Shown: positions 1 to 7,196, counted from the first letter of the stretch. The stretch is 11,151 nucleotides of DNA from Kiritimatiellia bacterium (GCA_017459225.1 JAFUDL010000071.1:1-11151), one strand, 5' to 3'. Numbers and translations are program-made. Notes: a model not told the origin generated them from the sequence alone.

Positions 1-1
1 C

Positions 2-382
2 AGGCTTGAGCCGAAGTTCCTGCCGCCGGCGTTCCTGCAGGACATCGCGGCGCTCACGCCAATGAAGAGGCTGCCCGCGCAGGGGCGCGTTGTCGAGGGC
101 ACGAAGGGATGGCTGCTCTCCACGCACTACGATGTGGAGCCGTACTATGTGATGAAGGACGGCTCGGGCGCGCCCGGAATGCCCGGTGTGGGCGCGGCGC
201 CGAGCCACTACCACGAATACATCAACTGCTGTCTTTGCGGAGGGAAGACGACGAGCGGCTTCGAGATGGCAAGCCACATGACGGAATGGGGATTCCTTGG
301 AAACCTCGCGCAGCTGCGTCCGGGAGAGGTGCTTGACTGCGCGAAGATGGCGAGCGAAGAGAAGAAGGAGGTGAGGTCATGA
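2..382 (+). CDS. Gfo/Idh/MocA family oxidoreductase, C-terminal part (5' end outside window)
   Basis: The reading frame is open from base 2, so the N-terminal Rossmann NAD(P)-binding half lies upstream of the window. What remains matches the C-terminal half of the Gfo/Idh/MocA family as found in PVC bacteria: an ALTPMKRLP-like stretch, then PSHYHEYINCCLCGGKTTSGF and MTEWGFLGNLA, then PGEVLD. Family members oxidise or reduce sugars or cyclitols with a nicotinamide cofactor; next to a DUF1080 gene the likely job is making or consuming a 3-keto sugar. The tail after PGEVLD is short (about a dozen charged residues) compared with the roughly 30 residues I recall for relatives, and the usual LEWD-type motif reads LDCA. 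The last codons contain the strong Shine-Dalgarno of the next gene and the stop overlaps its ATG, so translation is probably coupled. Whether it is exported cannot be judged without the N-terminus. Confidence 0.85.
   Translation, partial: RLEPKFLPPAFLQDIAALTPMKRLPAQGRVVEGTKGWLLSTHYDVEPYYVMKDGSGAPGMPGVGAAPSHYHEYINCCLCGGKTTSGFEMASHMTEWGFLGNLAQLRPGEVLDCAKMASEEKKEVRS
365..373 (+). promoter_or_regulatory. Strong Shine-Dalgarno for the DUF1080 gene
   Basis: AAGGAGGTG lies inside the end of the upstream oxidoreductase gene, 5 nt before the ATG at 379. It fixes the start of the DUF1080 gene and, with the ATGA overlap, explains the shortened C-terminus of the upstream protein. Confidence 0.85.
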
Positions 383-1545
383 GAGCGAAGAGAATGATGG
401 CGGCACTCGCCGTGGGAGCGGCGATGGTGGCGGCGGCTGAGCCTTCGGGGGAGCGTCCGAACGCTACGCACGCATGGGCCGTGCACGACGTGAACCGTCC
501 CGACCCGGTGCGGGTGGCCACGCCGCCCGGGCGCCCGCCGAGCGACGCGGTGGTGCTCTTCGACGGCACGGAGGAGAGCGTGAAGAAGAACTGGTGTGCT
601 TCGGCCGGCAAGCCCACGAAGTGGACCGTGAAAAACGGCGAGTTCGTGTGCACGCCCGGCTCGGGCAGCGTGCGCACGGTCGAGGACTTCGCCGACTGCC
701 AGATACACATCGAGTGGAAGACGCCCAAGGACGACCTCTACGGCTGGGGCAACTCCGGCGTCGTCCTCATGGGCAAGTACGAGATACAGATTCTCGACTC
801 GTCGAACGTACAGCCCTCGCGCTCGCCGTGGAAGCCCGCCAACTACGCCGACGGCCAGGCCGGTGCGGTGTATGGCGAGAATCCGCCTATCGTGCAGCCC
901 TGCCGCAAGCCCGACGAGTGGCAGACGTACGACATCGTCTTCCATCCGCCGATCTGGGAGGGGAAGCGGCTCGTGGACCCTGGATCGGCCACCGTGTTCT
1001 TCAACGGCGTGTTGGTGCAGGACTCCTATCCCTTCCAGGGGCACACCGGATGGTGCGGACGCTATCCGCACCCGAAGGAGATGAAGGGGCCGCTCGTTCT
1101 GCAGGACCACGGCCACCCTGTTCCATTCCGCAACGTGTGGATTCGCCGCATTCCCTCGCGCTATGCCGACACTGTCAGCGGCGGTCCCGGGCTGAAGTAC
1201 GGCGACGTTGCCGCGCTGCGCCACCGCCTCGCGGGCGAGTCGCTCGTGTTCGCCAACGAGACCAAAGACCCTGCCGAACGATTCATCCGCCTTTGGGAGT
1301 CGTATTGCTACGAGCCTGACCGCAAGGTGATGGCGCTCATCAAGGCGCACGAGCCGGAGTGCGTGAAGGCGATTGCCGCGAAGACGGGCTCGTTCGCCGT
1401 TGCGGAACGGGTGCATGCGTTCGAGCGTTTCCTGAACATGCTTGCGCGCGGCGGCTGGATTCCCGGCGACAACCCTGTGAAGAAGGCGCTCGACGCGAGC
1501 AAGAAGCCGCCGAAGCCCAAGGCCCCCAACCTGCGTGACCTCTAG
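379..1545 (+). CDS. Secreted DUF1080 (3-keto-disaccharide hydrolase family) protein
   Basis: 388 residues. Residues 1-20 form a signal peptide (basic MRAKR, Ala/Val-rich core, AAA before Glu21), so the protein is exported. Residues about 55-258 match DUF1080, a concanavalin-like beta-sandwich: VVLFDG near the start, a central GNSGVVLMGKYEIQILDS block at 124-141, and the closing GPLVLQDHGHPVPFRNVWIR block at 237-256. Members studied in Bacteroides act on 3-keto-glycosides made by Gfo/Idh/MocA oxidoreductases, cleaving the glycosidic bond by elimination; the neighbour upstream fits that pairing. Residues about 265-388 are a helical, basic extension ending in a Lys/Pro-rich tail (KKPPKPKAP) that I do not recognise. 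The ATGA overlap and 10-nt gap to the next gene make it the middle member of an operon. The family call is firm; the substrate is unknown. Confidence 0.9.
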   Translation: MRAKRMMAALAVGAAMVAAAEPSGERPNATHAWAVHDVNRPDPVRVATPPGRPPSDAVVLFDGTEESVKKNWCASAGKPTKWTVKNGEFVCTPGSGSVRTVEDFADCQIHIEWKTPKDDLYGWGNSGVVLMGKYEIQILDSSNVQPSRSPWKPANYADGQAGAVYGENPPIVQPCRKPDEWQTYDIVFHPPIWEGKRLVDPGSATVFFNGVLVQDSYPFQGHTGWCGRYPHPKEMKGPLVLQDHGHPVPFRNVWIRRIPSRYADTVSGGPGLKYGDVAALRHRLAGESLVFANETKDPAERFIRLWESYCYEPDRKVMALIKAHEPECVKAIAAKTGSFAVAERVHAFERFLNMLARGGWIPGDNPVKKALDASKKPPKPKAPNLRDL

Positions 1546-1555
1546 TGGGTGAGTT

Positions 1556-3334
1556 ATGGGTTTGAGCGGCAAGCTGGCGCTGATGGCATGGGGAGCCGTC
1601 ATCTTGGCGGCGTCCGGATCAGTTGTGAAGATCGAGGGCTCCGAAGGTGCGTGGCATCTCACATTCAACGGGCGGCCGTACTTCGTTCATGGGGCAGGCG
1701 GAGGCGGATCGAAGGCGCTTCTCAAGGAGATTGGCGGCAACTCCTTCCGCACATGGGGGGCGGGAGGAGCCAAGGCCGATCTCGACGAGGCGAAGAAGCA
1801 CGGCCACACCGTGATGCTTGGCTTCTGGCTTGGACACCACAACCACGGCTTCAACTACCTAGACAAGGCCGCCCTCGCGCGTACCGAACGCGAAGTGCTT
1901 TCCACGGTGGCAAAGATCAAGGACCATCCCGCGCTTCTCTGCTACGCGCTTGGGAACGAGATGGAGCTTGGCGAGCCGCATCCCGCCGAGATGTGGACCT
2001 TCATCAATGAACTAGCGGCGAAGGTGAAGTCCGCCGACCCAAACCACCCCGTTGGCACTGTTGTTGCCGACATGTGGAAGGCGAAGGCCGAGGCAATCGC
2101 CAAGTACGCGCCCGAACTTCAGTTCATCGGGCTCAACTCGTACGGCGGCGCGATGACGGTGGGCAGGCGATGGCGCGAGCTGGGCGGGAAGCTGCCGTAC
2201 TTTCTCACCGAGTATGGTCCGAGGGGCGCAGGCGAGTGCGGCAAGGCGGCGAACGGAATGCCGCTTGAATGGACGTCCACGCGCAAGGCCGAGTGGTACC
2301 GCGAGGTGTACGATGCGACGATTCTCGCCGAGAAGGGGAAGTGGTGCCTGGGCGGATATGTGTTCACGTGGGGGCATAAGAACGAGATCACTCCCACTTG
2401 GTTCGGCACGATGCTGCCGGATGGCACGAAGCTCGAGACGGTGGCCACGCTCGCAAAGCTGTGGGGCCGCGGCGTGGCGAATCGCTGTCCCGCGATCGGC
2501 GAACTTAAGGTTTCTAACGACGCGCCCGCAGAAGGCGAGACGGTGACGGCGAAAGTCGCGGCGCGCGATCCCGAGGGCGACAGGCTCACATGGCGCTGGG
2601 CGCTTGTGGACGAGGCGGCGCACTACGGCGAGGCAGGACTGGGGCTTGCGATGCCGCAGGGCTGGGACGACGCGATCGTCGCCGGTCAGGGTACGCCCGC
2701 GGTGAAGGTGAAGATTCCAGGTGGCGGGAAATACCGCCTCTATGCATATTGCTTCGACGGTAAGGGCAATGCCGCGTATGCCAACTGGCCAATCGTCGGC
2801 AAGGGACCTAAGCCGAACAGAAGCGCCCCACCTGCGCCGATGCCGTTTGCGGTGTACCATGATGGCGCGAGCGGACCGTGGTATGCATCTGGGTACATGG
2901 GCAACCACACCGCGATGCGGCTGGACGAGAAGTGCGCCGAGAATCCGCATAGCGGCAAGATGTGCCTCAAGGTGGAGTACCGGGCAAAGGACAACTGGGC
3001 GGGAGTTTTCTGGCAGAGTCCGGCGAATGACTGGGGGGAGCGTCCTGGCGGCGCCAATCTCTCCAAGGCCGGCATGCTCGTATTCTGGGCGCGCGGCGAG
3101 AAGGGCGGCGAGAAGGTGAGTTTCTTCATGGGCGGAATAAAGAACAAGGCGTTCTCCGACACCGCGAACCGCAAGCTCGAGGATATCAGGCTCAGGAAGG
3201 AATGGACGCGTTACCGCATCGCTCTTGACGGCGAGGACCTTTCGCAGATCAAGACAGGCTTCGGCTTCAACTTCGGCGGACAGGGGCGCCCATTCGCCTT
3301 CTATCTCGACGACATAGAATACACCGCTGACTGA
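1556..3334 (+). CDS. Secreted clan GH-A-like glycoside hydrolase with C-terminal carbohydrate-binding-like domain
   Basis: 592 residues. A short signal peptide (K6, hydrophobic 7-19) precedes residues about 25-300, which look like a (beta/alpha)8 glycosidase of clan GH-A (GH2 catalytic-domain or GH5 style): FNGRPYFVHG, NSFRTWG, then ALGNE with Glu135 as candidate acid/base after Asn134, and PYFLTEYGPRG with Glu219 as candidate nucleophile. GYVFTWGHK resembles the strand that closes the active site. Residues about 315-410 resemble a PKD/Ig-like domain (DPEGDRLTWRWAL). Residues about 430-592 resemble a family-11-type carbohydrate-binding jelly roll, with an HSGKMCLKVEY block, FWQSP and a closing FYLDDIEY. 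It begins 10 nt after the DUF1080 stop. The only purine-rich site, GGGTGAG at 1547-1553, is just 2 nt from this ATG, so a start at the ATG at 1583 cannot be excluded. Exact GH family and substrate are not recognisable. Confidence 0.8.
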   Translation: MGLSGKLALMAWGAVILAASGSVVKIEGSEGAWHLTFNGRPYFVHGAGGGGSKALLKEIGGNSFRTWGAGGAKADLDEAKKHGHTVMLGFWLGHHNHGFNYLDKAALARTEREVLSTVAKIKDHPALLCYALGNEMELGEPHPAEMWTFINELAAKVKSADPNHPVGTVVADMWKAKAEAIAKYAPELQFIGLNSYGGAMTVGRRWRELGGKLPYFLTEYGPRGAGECGKAANGMPLEWTSTRKAEWYREVYDATILAEKGKWCLGGYVFTWGHKNEITPTWFGTMLPDGTKLETVATLAKLWGRGVANRCPAIGELKVSNDAPAEGETVTAKVAARDPEGDRLTWRWALVDEAAHYGEAGLGLAMPQGWDDAIVAGQGTPAVKVKIPGGGKYRLYAYCFDGKGNAAYANWPIVGKGPKPNRSAPPAPMPFAVYHDGASGPWYASGYMGNHTAMRLDEKCAENPHSGKMCLKVEYRAKDNWAGVFWQSPANDWGERPGGANLSKAGMLVFWARGEKGGEKVSFFMGGIKNKAFSDTANRKLEDIRLRKEWTRYRIALDGEDLSQIKTGFGFNFGGQGRPFAFYLDDIEYTAD

Positions 3335-3338
3335 CGAA

Positions 3339-3364
3339 TGGAACAGCTAACGGGGATTGTTCCA
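3339..3364. repeat. Inverted repeat after the glycosidase operon
   Basis: TGGAACA (3339-3345) and TGTTCCA (3358-3364) form a perfect 7-bp stem around a 12-nt loop, 5 nt after the stop codon. There is no T-run behind it, so it is a weak candidate for a terminator or an mRNA 3'-end stabiliser. Confidence 0.35.
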
Positions 3365-3377
3365 TGTTCCCCATATT

Positions 3378-3410
3378 TGCGCTCGCGCACTAGCCACTAG
3401 CGCGTGCGCA
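3378..3410. repeat. Strong GC-rich hairpin between the two operons
   Basis: TGCGCTCGCGC (3378-3388) pairs with GCGCGTGCGCA (3400-3410): 11 positions with one central T-T mismatch and an 11-nt loop in which ACTA occurs twice. It ends 7 nt before the extended -10 of the SIS gene, where a -35 hexamer would normally lie. It could be the end of the upstream transcript, a REP-type element or an operator; no T-run follows. Confidence 0.55.
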
Positions 3411-3417
3411 TCGGATT

Positions 3418-3426
3418 TGATATAAT
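3418..3426 (+). promoter_or_regulatory. Extended -10 promoter of the SIS/kinase/sigma operon (predicted leaderless)
   Basis: TGATATAAT is a perfect extended -10 (TGn plus TATAAT at 3421-3426). No convincing -35 lies about 17 nt upstream, as is usual for extended -10 promoters. The ATG at 3434 comes 7 nt after the hexamer, so the expected start point is the initiation codon itself and there is no room for a Shine-Dalgarno site. The discriminator GTCCGGC is GC-rich. The same arrangement recurs at 8185. Confidence 0.7.
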
Positions 3427-3433
3427 GTCCGGC

Positions 3434-5254
3434 ATGAAAACAATACTTCGTGCTGCAATGAAAACTGTTCCCATGGCAATGGCGGCGTTGATTCCCGCTG
3501 CCTCTTCCGGAGCGTTCGAGTGTTCGGATGCGGCACGGGCGAAGGCGCGCGACTTCATCGACAACGAGAAGCAGTTTCATCTCGGCTTCCTGCCCTCCGA
3601 GCAGTCGAATCCGATCACGGCGACGCTTGAGGAGGATTTTAAGCGTTCCACGCTCGCGGGCGTGCAGTGCCTTCAGCGCGGCGACCGCCAGATACCGATA
3701 ACAATGCGCCACGTCTTTGCCGGCGAGAAGTTCGAGAAGCTCGTCTCGTCGATGGTCGAGACGCTTCAGGCTCCTAAGGGGCGCATCATCTTCTCTGGAT
3801 GCGGTGCGACGGGGCGTCTTTCGATTTTGCTCGAGTCGATGTGGCGCGACTTCTTCCATCGCCGCGCCGCAGAGCTCACTCCGGCGGAACGCGCCCTTGC
3901 CGACAGGTCGGCCTCGATCATGACGGGCGGCGACTTCGCGCTCATCCGCTCGGTGGAGTTCTTCGAGGACTTCGCGGAGGGCGGTCGCCGCCAGGCCGCC
4001 GCGCTCAACGTGGGAGAGGGCGATACGTTCGTCGCCATCACGGAGGGCGGCGAGACGTCGTCCGTGCTGGGCACGCTCAAGTACGCGGCCGAGCATGGCG
4101 CGAAGTGCTTCCTGGTCTTCAACAACCCCGCCGACATCCTCCGCGCCCACCTTGACCGCAGCCGCGAGGCGATCGACAATCCGAAGGTGACGGTGATGGA
4201 CATCTACTGCGGCTCAATGTCGCTGGCCGGCTCCACGCGCATGCAGGCCACGAGCTCAGAGCAGCTGCTTGGTTCGTGTGCCCTCGAGGCCGCGCTCTGC
4301 CGCGTGCTTCCGCGCTTCGCTAAGGAGACGTCCAAGGACTACACCCTTGCCTTCGAGAAGCTGCTCGCCGGCCTAGAGTCGCCCGGTGGACGCGCCGGCC
4401 TCGTCAAGGCGATCGAGTTCGAGAAGGGCGTCTACGACAAGCACGGACGCATCACGTACCTTGCCGACAAGTGCATGCTCGACCTCTTCACCGACAACAC
4501 CGAGCGCTCCCCAACCTTTATGCTGCCGCCGCTCCGCTCCAGCCGCGACAGGCACCTCGCCCAGTCTTGGGCGTTCGTGAAGAATCCGCTCCATCCCACC
4601 GTTGAATGCTGGAACGAGATGATGCGCCGCCATCCCCGCTGCCTTGAGTTCACGTCCGAGGACGCCCGCTCGCTCAAGATGCCGCAGCGTTTCATCGACT
4701 CGCCGCCGCTCATCAAGTACTCCGACCTCGTCACCTACATGATCGGCAATGAACCCGCGCCAGAGCGCATTAAGGGATTTGACCGCGCCGCCGCGGTGAT
4801 GCTCACCGTGGGTGACAAGCCGGCGCAATACATGGCCGCCGCAAACCGCCTCGCCGCCGACTGGCCCGAAAAAATCGAGTTCCACATCGGTCCGCAGCCG
4901 ACGGACGGCATCTGGGTGAAGATGGAAATCGCCGACTCGCCTCTCGAGATCTGGAAGCACCTCGCCGTCAAGCTCGCGTTCAACTGTCTCTCTACGGGCA
5001 CGATGGCGGCGTCGGGACGCGTGGCGGGCAACTGGATGAGCTGGGTCTCCATCTCGAACAAGAAGCTAATCGACCGCGGCATCCGCCTTCTCGTGGAGCT
5101 TGGCGGCATCTCCTACGAAGAAGCCGCGCAGCGCATCTTCTCCGCGGAGGAGTGGGTGGCGTCGAAGGACTGGACCGGCAAGGAGGAGCCATGCGCCGTG
5201 CAGGTGGCGCTTGAGCGTCTCCGCGCCGAGAAGAGAAAGGTGTCGACGCGATGA
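3434..5254 (+). CDS. Double-SIS-domain MurQ/GKRP-like protein with predicted signal peptide
   Basis: 606 residues from the ATG at 3434. That start is chosen because the promoter hexamer ends 8 bases earlier and it gives a clean N-terminus; 3404 and 3425 are in-frame alternatives inside or before the promoter. The protein resembles MurNAc-6-phosphate etherase MurQ and its two-domain relative, the glucokinase regulatory protein GKRP. First half: LPSEQSNPIT near 54-63, the sugar-phosphate loop SGCGATGRL at 121-129, Glu134 and Glu175 near positions of the two MurQ catalytic glutamates, and GSTRMQAT at 266-273. Second half: TDNTERSP at about 353-360, an LSTGTMAASGRVAGNW helix near 519-534, and a C-terminal ISYEEAAQRIF segment like the MurQ tail. 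Length is close to GKRP (about 625). Oddly, residues 1-28 look like a signal peptide (Lys/Arg start, MAMAALIPAA core, SSGA before Phe), unexpected for a cytosolic family. It is coupled to the kinase gene by ATGA. Enzyme or ligand sensor cannot be decided. Confidence 0.8.
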   Translation: MKTILRAAMKTVPMAMAALIPAASSGAFECSDAARAKARDFIDNEKQFHLGFLPSEQSNPITATLEEDFKRSTLAGVQCLQRGDRQIPITMRHVFAGEKFEKLVSSMVETLQAPKGRIIFSGCGATGRLSILLESMWRDFFHRRAAELTPAERALADRSASIMTGGDFALIRSVEFFEDFAEGGRRQAAALNVGEGDTFVAITEGGETSSVLGTLKYAAEHGAKCFLVFNNPADILRAHLDRSREAIDNPKVTVMDIYCGSMSLAGSTRMQATSSEQLLGSCALEAALCRVLPRFAKETSKDYTLAFEKLLAGLESPGGRAGLVKAIEFEKGVYDKHGRITYLADKCMLDLFTDNTERSPTFMLPPLRSSRDRHLAQSWAFVKNPLHPTVECWNEMMRRHPRCLEFTSEDARSLKMPQRFIDSPPLIKYSDLVTYMIGNEPAPERIKGFDRAAAVMLTVGDKPAQYMAAANRLAADWPEKIEFHIGPQPTDGIWVKMEIADSPLEIWKHLAVKLAFNCLSTGTMAASGRVAGNWMSWVSISNKKLIDRGIRLLVELGGISYEEAAQRIFSAEEWVASKDWTGKEEPCAVQVALERLRAEKRKVSTR

Positions 5255-6585
5255 ACCAGGCCTTGGAAGAAGGCGCGCTTCTTGGCAGATGGAAGGTGGT
5301 GACGCTGCTCGCGAAGGGCGGCATGGCCGAGGTGTACGAAGTGGAGGACGTACAGCTGGGCGCGCGGTATGCCTTGAAGCTTTTCACCTACGAACGCGGC
5401 GAGCAGGAGGCGGTGCGCAAGCGTTTCTTCGCCGAGGGAAGGCTGCTGGCGAAGCTATGCCACCCGCGCCTCGTGCGAGTGTATGACATCGGCGAGGACA
5501 AGGCCAGCGGCAGGCCGTACTTCGTTATGGACCTCGTGCTGGATCCGGAAGGGCATCCGCGCACGCTTGCGGACGCGGGCGCGGAGGGCGCTGACGAGGA
5601 GCAGGTGGCGATGTGGTACGAAGACCTGCGCGACGGGCTCGAGTACATCCACAAGAACGGCATCCTTCACCGCGACCTCAAACTCCAGAACGTGCTGGTG
5701 GGTCCGGACGGCCATGTGGTGCTGAGCGACTTCGGGGTGGCGCAGATATTCAACCCGGAGCTGCGTGTTGATCTGGGACTTTCCGCGGAGCAGACGCTCG
5801 TGGCGGCGCGCAACGGCCAGAAGCAGGTGATGGGAAGCGTGGGATACCTTGCGCCCGAAGTGGAGATGGGCGTGGAGGCGAGCGAGGCGAGCGACTGGTA
5901 TGCGCTGGGGGTGCTGGTGTTCCGGCTGCTGACGGGCGTGTGGTGCGATGCGCGCACGGACGTGGCGGGAGATCTTGAGACGTTCAATCCGGTGTGGACG
6001 CAGATACTGCCAAAGCTGCTGCATCTGAATCCGGCAGGACGGTCGTGTCCGTCATGGCGCGAACTCGAGAAAGAACGCCGCGAGCAGGAGGCTTATCAGT
6101 CCGAGAAGGCATACGACGACGCGCGCGACAAGCTGCGGCGCGCGAAGAAGGCGAAGAAGTGGCTCATCGCGGCGATTGCGTGCGGACTCGTGGCGGCATG
6201 CGCGGCCGGCGGGGCGATGGTATGGTTCAACCCCTTCGCGAAGGGAGAGCGCCTGCCGTCGTTCGAGCAGCTCTGCGCGTTGCCTTCTGGGGCTCAGGAC
6301 GATCCTGATGGCGACGAGGCCACGCGCGCTGAATTTGAACTTGCTCAGATCGACGCATGGGTGCTCACCCATCGCCTTGTGGCCGACGTGGAGAAGGGCA
6401 AGATCACGCGCGCACACGCGGCAGGCGAAGTGCGCCGCCTTGCGCAGATGGTCTCTGCCGATGATGGCAGCATCGATTCGTCATTCGAGCCGCAGGACGA
6501 GTATGAGCAGCTCTCCGAATCCGCCGATCTCGCTCGTCTGCTTGAAGACATGGCGAGCCGTCTGGAAGGAAAGCCTGTAAAATGA
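5251..6585 (+). CDS. Transmembrane Ser/Thr protein kinase (Hanks type)
   Basis: 444 residues. The catalytic domain (about 12-270) is complete. It has a glycine-rich loop LAKGGMAEVY at 20-29, the ATP lysine K43 in YALKLF, a helix-C glutamate at E62, HRDLKLQN at 140-147 with catalytic D142, DFG at 160-162, the P+1 region GSVGYLAPE up to 203, and SDWYALGVLVFRLLTG. The activation segment is long. A Lys/Arg-rich juxtamembrane stretch (KLRRAKKAKK) precedes one membrane helix at about 304-326, so by the positive-inside rule the kinase is cytoplasmic and the acidic C-terminal 118 residues are outside. That outer domain has no motif I know (no PASTA repeats) and may sense a ligand or partner. ATGA overlaps link it both to the SIS gene upstream and to the sigma gene downstream; AAAGG at 5236-5240 is a modest ribosome site. 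The obvious candidate substrate is the sigma factor. Confidence 0.92.
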   Translation: MNQALEEGALLGRWKVVTLLAKGGMAEVYEVEDVQLGARYALKLFTYERGEQEAVRKRFFAEGRLLAKLCHPRLVRVYDIGEDKASGRPYFVMDLVLDPEGHPRTLADAGAEGADEEQVAMWYEDLRDGLEYIHKNGILHRDLKLQNVLVGPDGHVVLSDFGVAQIFNPELRVDLGLSAEQTLVAARNGQKQVMGSVGYLAPEVEMGVEASEASDWYALGVLVFRLLTGVWCDARTDVAGDLETFNPVWTQILPKLLHLNPAGRSCPSWRELEKERREQEAYQSEKAYDDARDKLRRAKKAKKWLIAAIACGLVAACAAGGAMVWFNPFAKGERLPSFEQLCALPSGAQDDPDGDEATRAEFELAQIDAWVLTHRLVADVEKGKITRAHAAGEVRRLAQMVSADDGSIDSSFEPQDEYEQLSESADLARLLEDMASRLEGKPVK

Positions 6586-7196
6586 GCACGTTCCCAGAAA
6601 CTTCCTTCACTCTCATTGCCAAGATCAAGGACCTTGCGCGTGGACAGGACTCCGCCGTCTGGAACAGGTTCTGGGATCTCTATGCACCCGCTATGCGTGC
6701 CTTCGCCGTGTTCAAGGGTGCCGGCTCGAATGCCGACGACATCGTGATGACGGTGCTTGCCAAGCTTGTGGACGTGTTGCGCAGCGGGCAATATCAGCCA
6801 GAAAAGGGCAGTTTCCACTCGTATCTTGCAACAATGATCTACAATGAAGTGCACATGCAGCGCCGCAAGGATGAAGTCCGCAAGGCAGATTCGCATGTGC
6901 CGCTCGATGAAGTGATGCAGGAGACCCTTGCCGCCCCAGGTCAGGCCCCTGAGACAGATGTCGACTGGCAGCGCGCCATCCTCGCCGCCGCAATGGAGCA
7001 TGTGCTCACCAAGACGGCGCTTTCCGATCGTGATCGCGAAATCTATCGTTTTTATGTGCAGGAAGGCCACTCAATTGACGAGACTTCCGAGAAGTTCCAC
7101 CAAAGCCGCAACAATATCAGCCAGATAAAAACGCGGATTGAGAAGCGAATCGCCGCAATCGGCCGTGAAATGGCCGCTGCCGCTGAGCGGATATAG
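6582..7196 (+). CDS. ECF-like RNA polymerase sigma factor, kinase-linked
   Basis: 204 residues with region sigma-2 at about 25-98 (WNRFWDLYAP, NADDIVMTVLAKLVDVL, SFHSYLATMIYNEV) and sigma-4 at about 130-195 with a helix-turn-helix around HSIDETSEKFHQSRNNISQI. No sigma-3, so it is the extracytoplasmic-function type that redirects RNA polymerase. No anti-sigma gene is adjacent; instead its ATG overlaps the kinase stop (ATGA) with GGAAGGA at 6564-6570 as ribosome site. In region 2.2 the common DAEDLVQEVF consensus reads NADDIVMTVL, so the usual Gln-Glu is Met-Thr and Thr57 sits where an acidic residue normally contacts core polymerase. Kinase-controlled sigma factors of this kind are known (EcfP/PknT of Vibrio parahaemolyticus, where threonine phosphorylation supplies the missing charge). 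Regulation by the neighbouring kinase is inferred. Confidence 0.88.
   Translation: MSTFPETSFTLIAKIKDLARGQDSAVWNRFWDLYAPAMRAFAVFKGAGSNADDIVMTVLAKLVDVLRSGQYQPEKGSFHSYLATMIYNEVHMQRRKDEVRKADSHVPLDEVMQETLAAPGQAPETDVDWQRAILAAAMEHVLTKTALSDRDREIYRFYVQEGHSIDETSEKFHQSRNNISQIKTRIEKRIAAIGREMAAAAERI

Noticed and set aside
208..1668. Minus-strand open frame of 486 codons opposite the DUF1080 gene
   Set aside because: Arg/His/Leu-rich shadow of a clearly recognisable plus-strand gene; long antisense frames are expected at this GC content.
2012..2950. Minus-strand open frame of 312 codons opposite the glycosidase
   Set aside because: Composition is that of a complement shadow; the plus strand carries catalytic motifs.
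3339..3364. Intrinsic terminator after the glycosidase gene
   Set aside because: The stem is present but no T-run follows, so I list it only as an inverted repeat.
3404..3433. Upstream in-frame start (ATG 3404) for the SIS protein
   Set aside because: It would place the perfect TGnTATAAT inside the coding sequence and add ten residues ahead of a good signal peptide.
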